Positions 51,937 to 60,111 of a stretch of 60,678 nucleotides of DNA are shown one piece after another. The notes under the pieces are model-generated. The model saw only the letters and a program-made list of their open reading frames with translations, was not told where the DNA came from and ran no database searches. A program made the position numbers and the translations under genes. The stretch spans positions 1 through 60,678 of the forward strand of contig NZ_BPQG01000081.1 in the NCBI RefSeq assembly GCF_022179125.1, written 5' to 3'. Each line of letters begins with the position of its first letter. Position 1 is the stretch's first letter. This DNA comes from Methylobacterium cerastii (GTDB taxonomy: Bacteria > Pseudomonadota > Alphaproteobacteria > Rhizobiales > Beijerinckiaceae).

Positions 51937-52368
51937 TCAGCGACGCCCGTGGAGCAGCAGGGCCAGGCCGTAGCCGACGGCGCCTGCGATCAGCAGCGCC
52001 ACTAGCGGGTTCTCCTCGACCCGCGAAGACACCGCCTCGCGGCCGTCGCGCAGGTAGTCGCCGCGACGATCGTAAGCATCTGCGGCGTAGTCCGTGACGT
52101 TGTCGGCGACATCGCGGATCTTGCTGCGAGCCTGGCCGTAGGCATCCTTGGCCTGGCCGTAGGCGTCCTGCGCGCGGTCGCCGGCCTCGTCGGCCACGTT
52201 GCGCGCGGTGTCCTTCGCCTGTCCGTAGGCGTCCTGCGCGCGCCCTTGCGCCTCGCGCAGGCGCCCCTCGGCGGAGTCGCGGTTCGACCCGACGAAGTCG
52301 CCGGCCGCCCCCTGGATCTTGCCGCCGAGTTCCTTGGCACCGCCGACGATGCGATCCGTATCCACCAT
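51937..52368 (-). CDS. CsbD-like stress protein with internal repeats and a C-terminal membrane helix
   Basis: The ATG at 52368 is chosen because AGGAGG lies 5 bp upstream. It has 143 residues. The N-terminus (MVDTDRIVGGAKELGGKIQG) is CsbD-like. The middle contains 11-residue amphipathic repeats (AQDAYGQAKDT, AQDAYGQAKDAYGQARSKI) like LEA/apolipoprotein helices. The C-terminus (NPLVALLIAGAVGYGLALLL, HGRR) is a membrane anchor of the ElaB/YqjD type, which tethers proteins to the inner membrane. Second gene of a stress operon under an EcfG promoter. Confidence 0.82.
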   Translation of the reverse strand: MVDTDRIVGGAKELGGKIQGAAGDFVGSNRDSAEGRLREAQGRAQDAYGQAKDTARNVADEAGDRAQDAYGQAKDAYGQARSKIRDVADNVTDYAADAYDRRGDYLRDGREAVSSRVEENPLVALLIAGAVGYGLALLLHGRR

Positions 52369-52411
52369 GGTCACCTCCTACGCGTTCGTTGTGCTGGTTC
52401 GGTGCGGGCGA

Positions 52412-52540
52412 CTACTTGCCCAGAATCTTCGTGACGAGGCGGCCGATCGGCGAGGCCGAGCTCGCGTTGCGGTCGTCTCGGACCACCTGGCGGTCCTCGT
52501 TCCCGAGAAGCTTGGTGACGATGCGTCCGATCAGGCTCAT
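52412..52540 (-). CDS. 42-residue protein with an internal duplication
   Basis: ATG 52540 to TAG 52412, with ribosome-binding site GGAGAGAG. The peptide contains the same motif twice: SLIGRIVTKLLG at 2-13 and SPIGRLVTKILG at 30-41, joined by a charged linker (NEDRQVVRDDRNASSA). Each copy is an amphipathic basic helix that could bind membranes or another helix. It is the first gene after an EcfG promoter and is followed 43 bp later by the CsbD-like gene. No family recognised. Confidence 0.6.
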   Translation of the reverse strand: MSLIGRIVTKLLGNEDRQVVRDDRNASSASPIGRLVTKILGK

Positions 52541-52589
52541 GGCTCTCTCCGCGAGGTTGGCGCCGACCGACGGCGCAGCTTGCCTCCTC

Positions 52590-52615
52590 AACGGCCGATC
52601 GCCGCACCGCGTTCC
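52590..52615 (-). promoter_or_regulatory. EcfG promoter of the 42-aa protein / CsbD-like operon
   Basis: On the minus strand GGAAC (52615-52611), exactly 17 bp, then CGTT (52593-52590). The -10 element is 49 bp from the start of the 42-residue gene. It sits just past the stop of the upstream hydrolase gene. Confidence 0.8.
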
Positions 52616-52616
52616 G

Positions 52617-53540
52617 TCATGCGCGAGCCCGTTGCCGCGGAGCGAAGCCGGCCGGAACGACCTCAGCGGCGGCGCGCAAAAACTCCGCCGCACCGTCCAG
52701 CGACGCGCGCGCCTCCGGCAGCATGCTGTGGGCGAACTGCCAGACGTGGCTGACCACGGGGAACACCGTGATCGAGACGGTGACGCCGACCGCGCGCGCC
52801 TTCTCGGCCATCCGCACGGAGTCGTCGCGCAGCACCTCGCGCTCGCCGACATGGAACAGCAGCGGTGGCAGGCCGGCGAGGTCCGCGAAGAGCGGCGAGA
52901 TCCGCGGGTCGCCCGGGTCGGCGCCGCCGAGATACAGCGGCCCGAGGTTGAGCATCGCCCGCGGGTCGAACATCGCGTCGCGCTGCGCATTGCTGACGCG
53001 CGAACCGTCGCGGGCGAGGAAGTCGGTGACGGGCGAGAACAGGGCCGCGGCCGTCGGCAACGGTAGCCCCCGGTCGCGGGCCGAGAGCATCGCCACCAAA
53101 GCGAGGTTGCCGCCGGCAGAATCGCCTGCGATCGAAGCCGACCCGTGCGCCGCGAAGGCGTTCCAGGCCGCGCAAGCGTCCTCGGTGGCGGCCGGAAACG
53201 GATGCTCCGGCGCGAGCCGGTAGTCGGGGGCGAAGATGGTGAAGCCGCGTTCGGCCAGCGCGCCCGTCACCGGGCGGTGGGATTTCGGCGAGCAGGCGAC
53301 GAAGCCGCCGCCGTGCAGGTAGAGCAGCCGCCGCTCCGGCCCCTTCGCACGGGCCGGCCTGACCCATTCGCCCGGAATGCCGCCGACCGTGCCGGCCTCG
53401 TAGGTCGCGCCGGCCGGGTCGGGGAACGTCCGGCCGCCGAACACGGCGCGGATCTTTGCCACGTCGTCCATCGCCCCGAGCCGGTTCCGGACGTTGCGCC
53501 TGACCATGTAGGACGCGAGATGCGCGCGCAGGCTCGCCAT
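52617..53540 (-). CDS. Alpha/beta hydrolase, hormone-sensitive-lipase family
   Basis: 307 residues. Oxyanion-hole motif YLHGGGF (74-80) and nucleophile GDSAGG (Ser141) place it in the HSL/family IV esterases; the acid is in the HVGEREVLRDD region and the His in VVSHVWQF. It would hydrolyse short- to medium-chain esters. Single gene, divergent from the nucleoside transporter, with a 226-bp spacer. Confidence 0.9.
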   Translation of the reverse strand: MASLRAHLASYMVRRNVRNRLGAMDDVAKIRAVFGGRTFPDPAGATYEAGTVGGIPGEWVRPARAKGPERRLLYLHGGGFVACSPKSHRPVTGALAERGFTIFAPDYRLAPEHPFPAATEDACAAWNAFAAHGSASIAGDSAGGNLALVAMLSARDRGLPLPTAAALFSPVTDFLARDGSRVSNAQRDAMFDPRAMLNLGPLYLGGADPGDPRISPLFADLAGLPPLLFHVGEREVLRDDSVRMAEKARAVGVTVSITVFPVVSHVWQFAHSMLPEARASLDGAAEFLRAAAEVVPAGFAPRQRARA

Positions 53541-53766
53541 GTTGTCGTCCGCTCCAGGTCGTCGGTGAGGTTCGCACGAGCGTGCCGGCCGTGCCTTTGG
53601 CCGAGCAGGTTAGGTTCGCCCCGGCGCCATGAACAGGCTCCGGCGTCGCCGAGCGCCGCATTCGCGCATCACCGGCGGTCAAACGCCTTTTGGGCGGTGG
53701 CGTCGGCGAGCGCTTGGCGCGAAGCTTCCATGATCTTCGTCGAGCCAACGCGCTTTCAAGGGACCG

Positions 53767-55017
53767 ATGTCCGATCGCCTCCTGCATGCCGGCCTCAGCA
53801 TCGTGCTGTTGCTCGCCGTCGCCGTCCTGTTCTCCACGAACCGTCGGGCGATCCGCCCGCGCGTGGTGCTGGCCGCGCTCGGTCTCCAGGCCGGGCTCGG
53901 CGCCCTCGTGCTGTTCGTGCCCGCGGGCCAAGCGGGGCTCGCGGCGGCGGCGGGCTTCGTCCAGACCGTGCTCGGCTACGGCGACCGCGGCACCGCGTTC
54001 CTCTTTGGTGGCCTCGTTGAGCCACGGATGTTCGAGCTGTTCGGCGGTAGCGGCTTCATCCTCGCTCTGCGGGTGCTGCCGCAGATCCTCTACGTCTCGG
54101 CACTCATCGGCGTGCTCTATCACCTCGGGATCATGCAGGCCGCCGCCCGGATCGTCGGCGAGGGCTTGCGCCGCGTGGTCGGCACCAGCCCGATCGAGTC
54201 GTTCTCGGCGGTGATCACCATCGCCATCGGCCAGAGCGAGATCGCGGTGGCGTTGCGGCCGTTCCTGGCGCTGCTCACCGGGGCCGAGCTGTTCGCGGTG
54301 ATGACGAGCGGCGCCGCCTCCACCGCGGGCTCGATCCTGGCCGGCTACGCGGCGCTCGGCGTGCCGATGACCTACCTGCTGGCCGCCTCGCTGATGGCGA
54401 TCCCCGGCGGCCTGCTCTACGCCAAGCTGCTGATGCCCTCGACCGAGCCGACGCGGATCGCGACGACCCGCGTCACCTTCGGGGAGACCCGGGCGGCGAA
54501 CCTGATCGAGGCCGCCGCCGACGGGACGCAGAAGGGCCTCGCGGTCGCGGTCGCCGTCGGCGCGATGCTGATCGCCTTCGTCGGCCTGATCGCTCTGGCC
54601 GACGGCCTCGTCGGCTATGTCGGCGGGCTCGCCGGATATCCGGCGGCCTCGATCCAATCCATCCTCGGCGCCGCGCTCGCGCCACTCGCGTGGCTGCTCG
54701 GCGTGCCGTGGGAGCACGCGACGTTGGTCGGCGGCGCCATCGGCCAGAAGCTCGCGTTCAACGAGTTCTTCGCCTACGCCAACATCTCGCCCGCCCTGAA
54801 GGGCGGCGTCCTCGATCCGCGGAGCCAAGCGATCGTCTGCTTCGCGCTCTGCGGCTTCGCCAACCTGTCGTCCATCGCGATCCAGCTCGCGAGCTTCTCG
54901 AGCCTCGTGCCCGAGCGCCGCTCCGAGATCGCCCGCTACGGCCTGCGTGCCATCCTGGCCGGCACCCTGTCGAACCTCACGAGTGCCGCCATCGCGGGCC
55001 TCTTCATCGCCGGCTGA
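53767..55017 (+). CDS. Concentrative nucleoside transporter (NupC/CNT family)
   Basis: 416 residues with about ten membrane segments. CNT-family signatures: GYGDRGTAFLFGGL early, VLPQILYVSALIGVLYHLGI, GQSEIAVALRPFLALLTGAE, MTSGAASTAGSILAGYAALG and a C-terminal FALCGFANLSSIAIQLASF. It symports nucleosides with H+ or Na+ across the inner membrane. Monocistronic. Confidence 0.93.
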   Translation: MSDRLLHAGLSIVLLLAVAVLFSTNRRAIRPRVVLAALGLQAGLGALVLFVPAGQAGLAAAAGFVQTVLGYGDRGTAFLFGGLVEPRMFELFGGSGFILALRVLPQILYVSALIGVLYHLGIMQAAARIVGEGLRRVVGTSPIESFSAVITIAIGQSEIAVALRPFLALLTGAELFAVMTSGAASTAGSILAGYAALGVPMTYLLAASLMAIPGGLLYAKLLMPSTEPTRIATTRVTFGETRAANLIEAAADGTQKGLAVAVAVGAMLIAFVGLIALADGLVGYVGGLAGYPAASIQSILGAALAPLAWLLGVPWEHATLVGGAIGQKLAFNEFFAYANISPALKGGVLDPRSQAIVCFALCGFANLSSIAIQLASFSSLVPERRSEIARYGLRAILAGTLSNLTSAAIAGLFIAG

Positions 55018-55159
55018 GGCGGATCGTCGGCCTCACGCCGTTCCGCGCAAGCGTGTAGAAGGGCGCCGCATCGCAGGGGCTCTCGCACCGGTTTTCCCCG
55101 CGGGGCGGATTGCGACGGGGCGGCGCGACAGGCTGCGACCCGGTCGGTAGAGGACGGAC

Positions 55160-56575
55160 ATGACGGCGGCTCTCGACCCAACGGCGACGAAGGACTCCGC
55201 AGGCTCGCGCCCCGCGACGCCGCGGATCGTGCCGCCGTTCCGGGTTCCGCCGGAGCGCGAGCCTCCGATCCTCTCCTATCTCGGGGCGCTGCGAACCAAC
55301 GCCCTCGTCGGCTGGCCGCGCCAAGCCTACGAGGAGCCGATCACCCGCCGCAGCCTGCTCGGGCGGTCGAGCTTCACCTTGAGCGATCCTGATGCGATCC
55401 GGCGCGTGCTCGTCGACAACCAGGCGAACTACGCCCGCACCGCCGGCTCCGTCCGCATCCTCCGTCCCATCCTCGGCGACGGATTGCTGATCAGCGAAGG
55501 CACCCCCTGGCGCCACCAGCGGCGCTCGCTCGCGCCGGCGTTCACGCCGAAGGCGATCGACGGGCTGGTGCCGCTGATCGACCAAGCGATCGGCGACGCG
55601 ATCGTGGACCTCGAGGTCGCCGCCGCGCGCGGACCCGTCGCGCTGTTTTCGAGCCTGCACAGGCTGGCGCTGGAGATCGCCGGGCGCAGCATGTTCTCGG
55701 TGGCGATGGACCGGCACGGCGACGCGCTTCGCGGCTTCATCGCCGAGTATTCCGAGCGGCTCGGCCGGCCCCACCTCCTCGACATCGTGATGCCGCCGAC
55801 CTGGCGCGCGCCCCTCGACTTCCCGCGGGCGCGATTCCGGAAGCGCTGGACCCCCTTCCTCAGCCAAATCATCGAAGCGCGGGCTGCCGACGCGACGCCG
55901 CGCACGAACCGCGACCTGCTCGACCTGATGATGGCGGCCCGCAGCCCGGAGAGCGGGGCGGCCTTCACCTATGCCGAGGTCCGCGACCAAGTCGCGACGA
56001 TGATCCTCGCCGGCCACGAGACCACCGCCGTGCTGCTGTTCTGGGCGGCCTACCTCCTCGCTCTCGCGCCCGACCTGCAGGAGCAGGTGGCGCGCGAGGC
56101 GCAGGGCGCCGACCTCACCGCCCCGGCCGGCTGCGCTCAGGACGGGCGGCTGCCGCTGACCCGCGCAGTGATCGACGAGACGATGCGGCTCTACCCGCCG
56201 GCCTTCGTCATCGTCCGGCGGGCGCTGCAGGCCGACAGCGTCGCCGGCGTGGAGATCGCGGCCGGCGACATCGTGATGATCTCACCGTGGGTGCTGCACC
56301 GGCACAACCGCCTCTGGGACGACCCGCACGCCTTCGACCCGGGCCGGTTCCTGCCCGGGGCGCCGACGATCCCGCGCTATGCCTACCTCCCGTTCGGCGT
56401 CGGCCCTCGGGTCTGCATCGGCGCGCACTTCGCCCTGACCGAGGCGGTGCTCGCGCTCGCCCGCATCGTCGGCCGCTTCCGGATCTGCCTCGCCGACACC
56501 AAGCCTGTCCTGCCGGCGGCGGTGGTGACGACCCAGCCCGAGCATGCGCCCGACTTCACGCTGGTGCCGCGCTGA
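55160..56575 (+). CDS. Cytochrome P450
   Basis: 471 residues, full length. I-helix oxygen-binding motif AGHETTA (284-290), K-helix ExxR in DETMRLYP (Glu340, Arg343), PERF-like FDPGRFLPG (about 392-400), and the heme-thiolate loop FGVGPRVCIG with Cys419. No membrane anchor, so soluble class I. It is related to bacterial P450s resembling CYP102/CYP4-type cores. Needs a separate ferredoxin/reductase, not adjacent. The substrate is unknown. Confidence 0.93.
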   Translation: MTAALDPTATKDSAGSRPATPRIVPPFRVPPEREPPILSYLGALRTNALVGWPRQAYEEPITRRSLLGRSSFTLSDPDAIRRVLVDNQANYARTAGSVRILRPILGDGLLISEGTPWRHQRRSLAPAFTPKAIDGLVPLIDQAIGDAIVDLEVAAARGPVALFSSLHRLALEIAGRSMFSVAMDRHGDALRGFIAEYSERLGRPHLLDIVMPPTWRAPLDFPRARFRKRWTPFLSQIIEARAADATPRTNRDLLDLMMAARSPESGAAFTYAEVRDQVATMILAGHETTAVLLFWAAYLLALAPDLQEQVAREAQGADLTAPAGCAQDGRLPLTRAVIDETMRLYPPAFVIVRRALQADSVAGVEIAAGDIVMISPWVLHRHNRLWDDPHAFDPGRFLPGAPTIPRYAYLPFGVGPRVCIGAHFALTEAVLALARIVGRFRICLADTKPVLPAAVVTTQPEHAPDFTLVPR

Positions 56576-56728
56576 GCCGGCTTCGCGACAGGCGCTCTGC
56601 GACATCACGCCGTCACATTTAAACCACGGCCGGAACCTATGCCTCGGCGACGCCCGCCAAACGGGCAAGATGCCGTTTCAGCCAGCCCGGCGCGCGTTCT
56701 CGATGCCGGGATCCTTTGCGGATGCCCC

Positions 56729-57775
56729 ATGTCGCACGTGACCGCGTTCCCGATCGCGCAGAAGCCCGCGAAGCCGTCTGCGCCCCGCCTGCACGCGGTC
56801 GCCGCGGGGGAGGGCGACAGCCGCGCCATCGCGGTGCGCAGCCTCCGCCTCGGCATGTCGGCCCTCGACGAGGTGATCGGCCTTCTGGAGGGCGACCTCG
56901 GCGCCGCCTTCGAGCGTGCGGTTGAGACCATCGTGTCGGTGAAGGGCCGCGTCATCGTCTGCGGTATCGGCAAGAGCGGCCATGTCGGCCGCAAGCTCGC
57001 CGCGACGCTGGCCTCGACCGGCACGCACGCTTTCTTCGTCCATCCCACCGAGGCGAGCCACGGCGACCTCGGCATGATCGCCCCCGACGACGTGATCGTC
57101 GCCCTGTCCTGGTCGGGTGAGACGGTGGAACTCGGCGACCTCGTTAGCTTCTCCCGGCGCTTCTCGATTCCGTTGATCGCGATCACCTGCAACGCCGACA
57201 GCACCCTCGGCCGCGCGGCGGACGTGCTGCTGGCCCTGCCGAAGGTCCGCGAATCCTGCCCGCACGACCTCGCCCCCACCACCTCGAGCCTGATCCAGCT
57301 GGCGCTCGGCGACGCGCTGGCGGTGGCCCTGGTCGAGAGCCGCGGCTTCACTTCGGCGCGCTTCAAGACCCTGCATCCGGGCGGTACCCTCGCGGCGCGC
57401 CTGAAGACCGTGCGCCAGCTCATGCACACCGGCGACGAGGTCCCGCTTGTGCCCGACGACATGGTCATGTCCGACGTACTGATCGAGATCACCCGGCGCC
57501 GCTACGGCTGCGTCGGCGTAATCGACGCGGATGCGCGCCTGATAGGCATCGTCACCGACGGCGACCTGCGCCGCCACATGGGACCCGCGATCCTCGACAC
57601 CACCGTGCAGCAGGTGATGACCGCCGCCCCCGTCGTGGTGGAGGCCGACCTCCTGGCGAGTGCCGCCCTTGAGGTGATGAACCGCAAGCGCATCACCGCG
57701 ATCTTCGTGGTCGAGGACGGCCGCCCCGCCGGCATCCTCCACATCCACGACCTGCTCCGGGCCGGCGTGGTCTGA
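56729..57775 (+). CDS. kdsD: D-arabinose 5-phosphate isomerase (KpsF/GutQ/KdsD)
   Basis: The ATG at 56729 (MSHVTAFPIAQKPAKPSAPR) is preferred over 56639; 348 residues. A SIS domain (about 60-190) with GIGKSGHVGRKLAATLASTG and SWSGETVELGDLV; then LKTLHPGGTLAARLKTV-type linker and two CBS domains (about 225-345). It converts ribulose 5-phosphate to arabinose 5-phosphate for Kdo and lipopolysaccharide synthesis. Other Kdo genes are not in the window. Confidence 0.92.
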   Translation: MSHVTAFPIAQKPAKPSAPRLHAVAAGEGDSRAIAVRSLRLGMSALDEVIGLLEGDLGAAFERAVETIVSVKGRVIVCGIGKSGHVGRKLAATLASTGTHAFFVHPTEASHGDLGMIAPDDVIVALSWSGETVELGDLVSFSRRFSIPLIAITCNADSTLGRAADVLLALPKVRESCPHDLAPTTSSLIQLALGDALAVALVESRGFTSARFKTLHPGGTLAARLKTVRQLMHTGDEVPLVPDDMVMSDVLIEITRRRYGCVGVIDADARLIGIVTDGDLRRHMGPAILDTTVQQVMTAAPVVVEADLLASAALEVMNRKRITAIFVVEDGRPAGILHIHDLLRAGVV

Positions 57776-57982
57776 TCGGCTCGCGACCCTTCGCGGATGT
57801 CCGGGGTCAGCCCGAGGCGGCGCTATAACGCGCCGTAGAGCTCCACCCGCATCCAGATGCTAACGGCGCCGAAGTTCTGGAGCGCGGTGCCGCCATAGAA
57901 CGCGAAAGCCTTCTCCGGTCGAACGGGAGCCCTACGGGCGGACGAGTCCCATGAGGGCGTCCGGTCATGCCCCGTGGGCCCG

Positions 57983-58017
57983 AAAAGAAAAAGGGGCTGG
58001 CGATCCGCCAACCCCTT
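57983..58017 (-). terminator. Terminator of the tRNA-His gene
   Basis: On the minus strand a stem AAGGGGTTGGCG (58017-58006) / CGCCAGCCCCTT (58002-57991) with a 3-nt loop and one G-T type mismatch, followed by TTTTTCTTTT. It lies 20 bp after the tRNA 3' end. A strong intrinsic terminator. Confidence 0.88.
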
Positions 58018-58036
58018 CGACCACCCGAAAATTCGA

Positions 58037-58113
58037 TGGTACCACCGCCCCGGCTCGAACGGGGGACCTCTAGATCCACAATCTAGCGCTCTAACCAACT
58101 GAGCTACGGCGGC
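58037..58113 (-). tRNA. tRNA-His (GTG)
   Basis: 77 nt including an encoded CCA. D-arm GCTC/GAGC, anticodon stem CTAGA/TCTAG around TTGTGGA (anticodon GTG), T-arm CCCCG/CGGGG with TTCGAGC. Acceptor GCCGCCG pairs with CGGTGGT, using two G-T wobbles. The discriminator is A73, and position -1 is T in the gene, so no G-1 is encoded: the known alphaproteobacterial exception to the tRNA-His identity rule. Confidence 0.97.
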
Positions 58114-58245
58114 ACTGCGGCGGGGTGTATCGTGGCGGCGTCGGCATTTCAAGCGGGTTGGAGAACGCGCATCCGTCTGTGGACGACGGGCGGACCGACG
58201 TCCTAAAGGATCGGGGGTGACCCGTCGTTCCAAGCCCGCCCTACG

Positions 58246-60093
58246 ATGAGCCAGACCGCCGAACCCCCGCGGCGCCGTTGGGGGCGCGCCACCGTGGTCC
58301 AGGCGCCCGGCCGGCTCCGCGTCCTCGTCCGCCGGAGCGAAGTCGGCCTGGTGGTGCTCGCGGGGGTGACGGGATGCGTCGCCGGCGCGGCGGTCGCGGG
58401 CATGACCGTCGCGACGCAAGCCCTTCGCGAGACGTTGTACCGCCTGCCGCACGGCACCCGCCTGAGCGCGGCCGACGGCGTGACGCCGCTGGCTCTGCTG
58501 CTCGGCCCCTGCCTCGGCGGCATCCTGCTCGGCCTCGTGATCCTTGCCGCCAGCGCGGTCCGCGGACGGCGCAGGCGGCCGGTGATCGATCCGATCGAGG
58601 CCAACGCCCTGCATGGCGGCCGGATGTCGCTGCGCGACAGCCTCTACGTCGCGGTTCAGAACGTGATCTCGAACGGAAGCGGCGCCTCGGTTGGGCTGGA
58701 GGCCGGCTACACGCAGATCTGCGGCGGGCTGGCCTCGCGCCTCGGCATCGCCTTCGAGATGCGGCGCAACGACTTGCGCACGCTGGTCGGCTGCGGCTCG
58801 GCCGCCGCCATCGCCGCCGCCTTCGGCGCGCCGCTGACTGGGGCGTTCTACGCCTTCGAGCTGATCATCGGCACCTACTCGATCGCGACGCTGACGCCGG
58901 TGATGGTCGCCGCGCTCTGCGGCAGCCTGGTCTCGCGCGGCCTGGTCGCGGCCCAGCCCCTCGTCGCCCTCGATAACGTGCAGGCGGTGACGACGGCGGC
59001 GGTGACGGGCGCCGACACCCTGCCGAGCCTGGTCCTCGGCCTGCTCTGCGCCGGCCTCGGCATCCTGATCATGCGCGGGGTCACGCTGGTGGAGCAGGGG
59101 GTGGCGGCGACGCGCATCCCGCGGGCGGCAGGACCCGCGCTCGGAGGGCTCTGCGTCGGGGCGCTCGCCCTCGCGATCGGCCCGCAGGTCCTGTCCGGCG
59201 GCCACGGCGCCCTGCACGTGCATTTTGCGGACGGCGCCGAAGGCTACGGCACGGTGGCGCTCGCGCTGCTGTTCGTCGGCAAGGCGACGGCCTCGGCGAT
59301 CTCGATCGGGTCGGGGTTCCGCGGCGGCCTGTTCTTCGCCTCGCTGTTCCTCGGGGCGCTCGCGGGCAAGCTGTTCGCGACGGTCGCGCCCGAGGTGATC
59401 CCGGGGCTCGCCGCCTTCGGGTTGACGCCGCTCGCCTACGCGGTCATCGGCATGAGCGCGCTCGCGGTGGCCGTCATCGGCGGCCCGCTCACCATGACGT
59501 TCCTGGCGCTGGAGGTGACCGGCAGCCTGCCGATCACCGGCCTCGTCCTGGTCGCGGTGATCGCCTCCTCGCTCACCGTGCGGAAGACTTTCGGCTATTC
59601 CTTCGCGACGTGGCGCTTCCACCTACGCGGCGAGAGCATCCGCAGCGCCCACGATGTCGGATGGATCCGCAGCCTCACGGTGGGCCGGCTGATGCGCAAG
59701 GACGTGCGCACCATCCCCCTCGACACGCCGATGGCGACCTTCCTGCGCGCCCACCCGCTCGGCTCGCCCTCGCGCGTGATCGTCGTCGATGAAGCCGGGC
59801 GCTATGCCGGCATCGTCCTGGTGCCCGAGGCCCACGCCGCGGCGCGCGACGAGGCCGGCAGGCCGGCGACGCTCGCCGAGGTGCTGCATCACTCGGACGA
59901 CGTGCTGACGCCGGAACTCAACGCCAAGGAGGCGTCCGCGGCCTTCGATCGCACCGAGAGCGAGGCCCTGGCGGTCGTCGACACGCTTGACGACCGGCGG
60001 GTGATCGGCATGCTCACCGAGAGCCACACGCTGAAGCGCTACAGCGATGAGCTCGACCGCCAGCGCCGGGCGATGCAGGGCGAGGCGGACTGA
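58246..60093 (+). CDS. ClC-family chloride channel/antiporter with CBS domains
   Basis: 615 residues. ClC landmarks: SNGSGASVGLEAGYTQ (about 144-159; equivalent to the GSGIP and GREGP regions, with Glu154 in the gating position), and ISIGSGFRGGLFFASLFLGA in the second half. About 10-12 membrane segments end near 450; a pair of CBS domains (MRKDVRTIPLDTPMATFLRA and the VLTPELNAKEASAAF region) fills the C-terminus. It mediates Cl- flux or Cl-/H+ exchange. Convergent with dxs. Confidence 0.9.
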   Translation: MSQTAEPPRRRWGRATVVQAPGRLRVLVRRSEVGLVVLAGVTGCVAGAAVAGMTVATQALRETLYRLPHGTRLSAADGVTPLALLLGPCLGGILLGLVILAASAVRGRRRRPVIDPIEANALHGGRMSLRDSLYVAVQNVISNGSGASVGLEAGYTQICGGLASRLGIAFEMRRNDLRTLVGCGSAAAIAAAFGAPLTGAFYAFELIIGTYSIATLTPVMVAALCGSLVSRGLVAAQPLVALDNVQAVTTAAVTGADTLPSLVLGLLCAGLGILIMRGVTLVEQGVAATRIPRAAGPALGGLCVGALALAIGPQVLSGGHGALHVHFADGAEGYGTVALALLFVGKATASAISIGSGFRGGLFFASLFLGALAGKLFATVAPEVIPGLAAFGLTPLAYAVIGMSALAVAVIGGPLTMTFLALEVTGSLPITGLVLVAVIASSLTVRKTFGYSFATWRFHLRGESIRSAHDVGWIRSLTVGRLMRKDVRTIPLDTPMATFLRAHPLGSPSRVIVVDEAGRYAGIVLVPEAHAAARDEAGRPATLAEVLHHSDDVLTPELNAKEASAAFDRTESEALAVVDTLDDRRVIGMLTESHTLKRYSDELDRQRRAMQGEAD

Positions 60094-60111
60094 GCGTCGG
60101 TCGGCCGGCGC

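Noticed and set aside
52663-54828. 721-codon minus-strand ORF across the nucleoside transporter
   Set aside because: Out of frame with the lipase-like gene and antisense to a well-supported CNT transporter; low-complexity Arg/Glu/His/Gly content.
57823-59622. 599-codon minus-strand ORF across the ClC gene and the tRNA-His
   Set aside because: It is antisense to a clear ClC channel and covers a tRNA; it is a GC-rich shadow frame with biased composition (Arg, Asp, Gly) and no recognisable domain.
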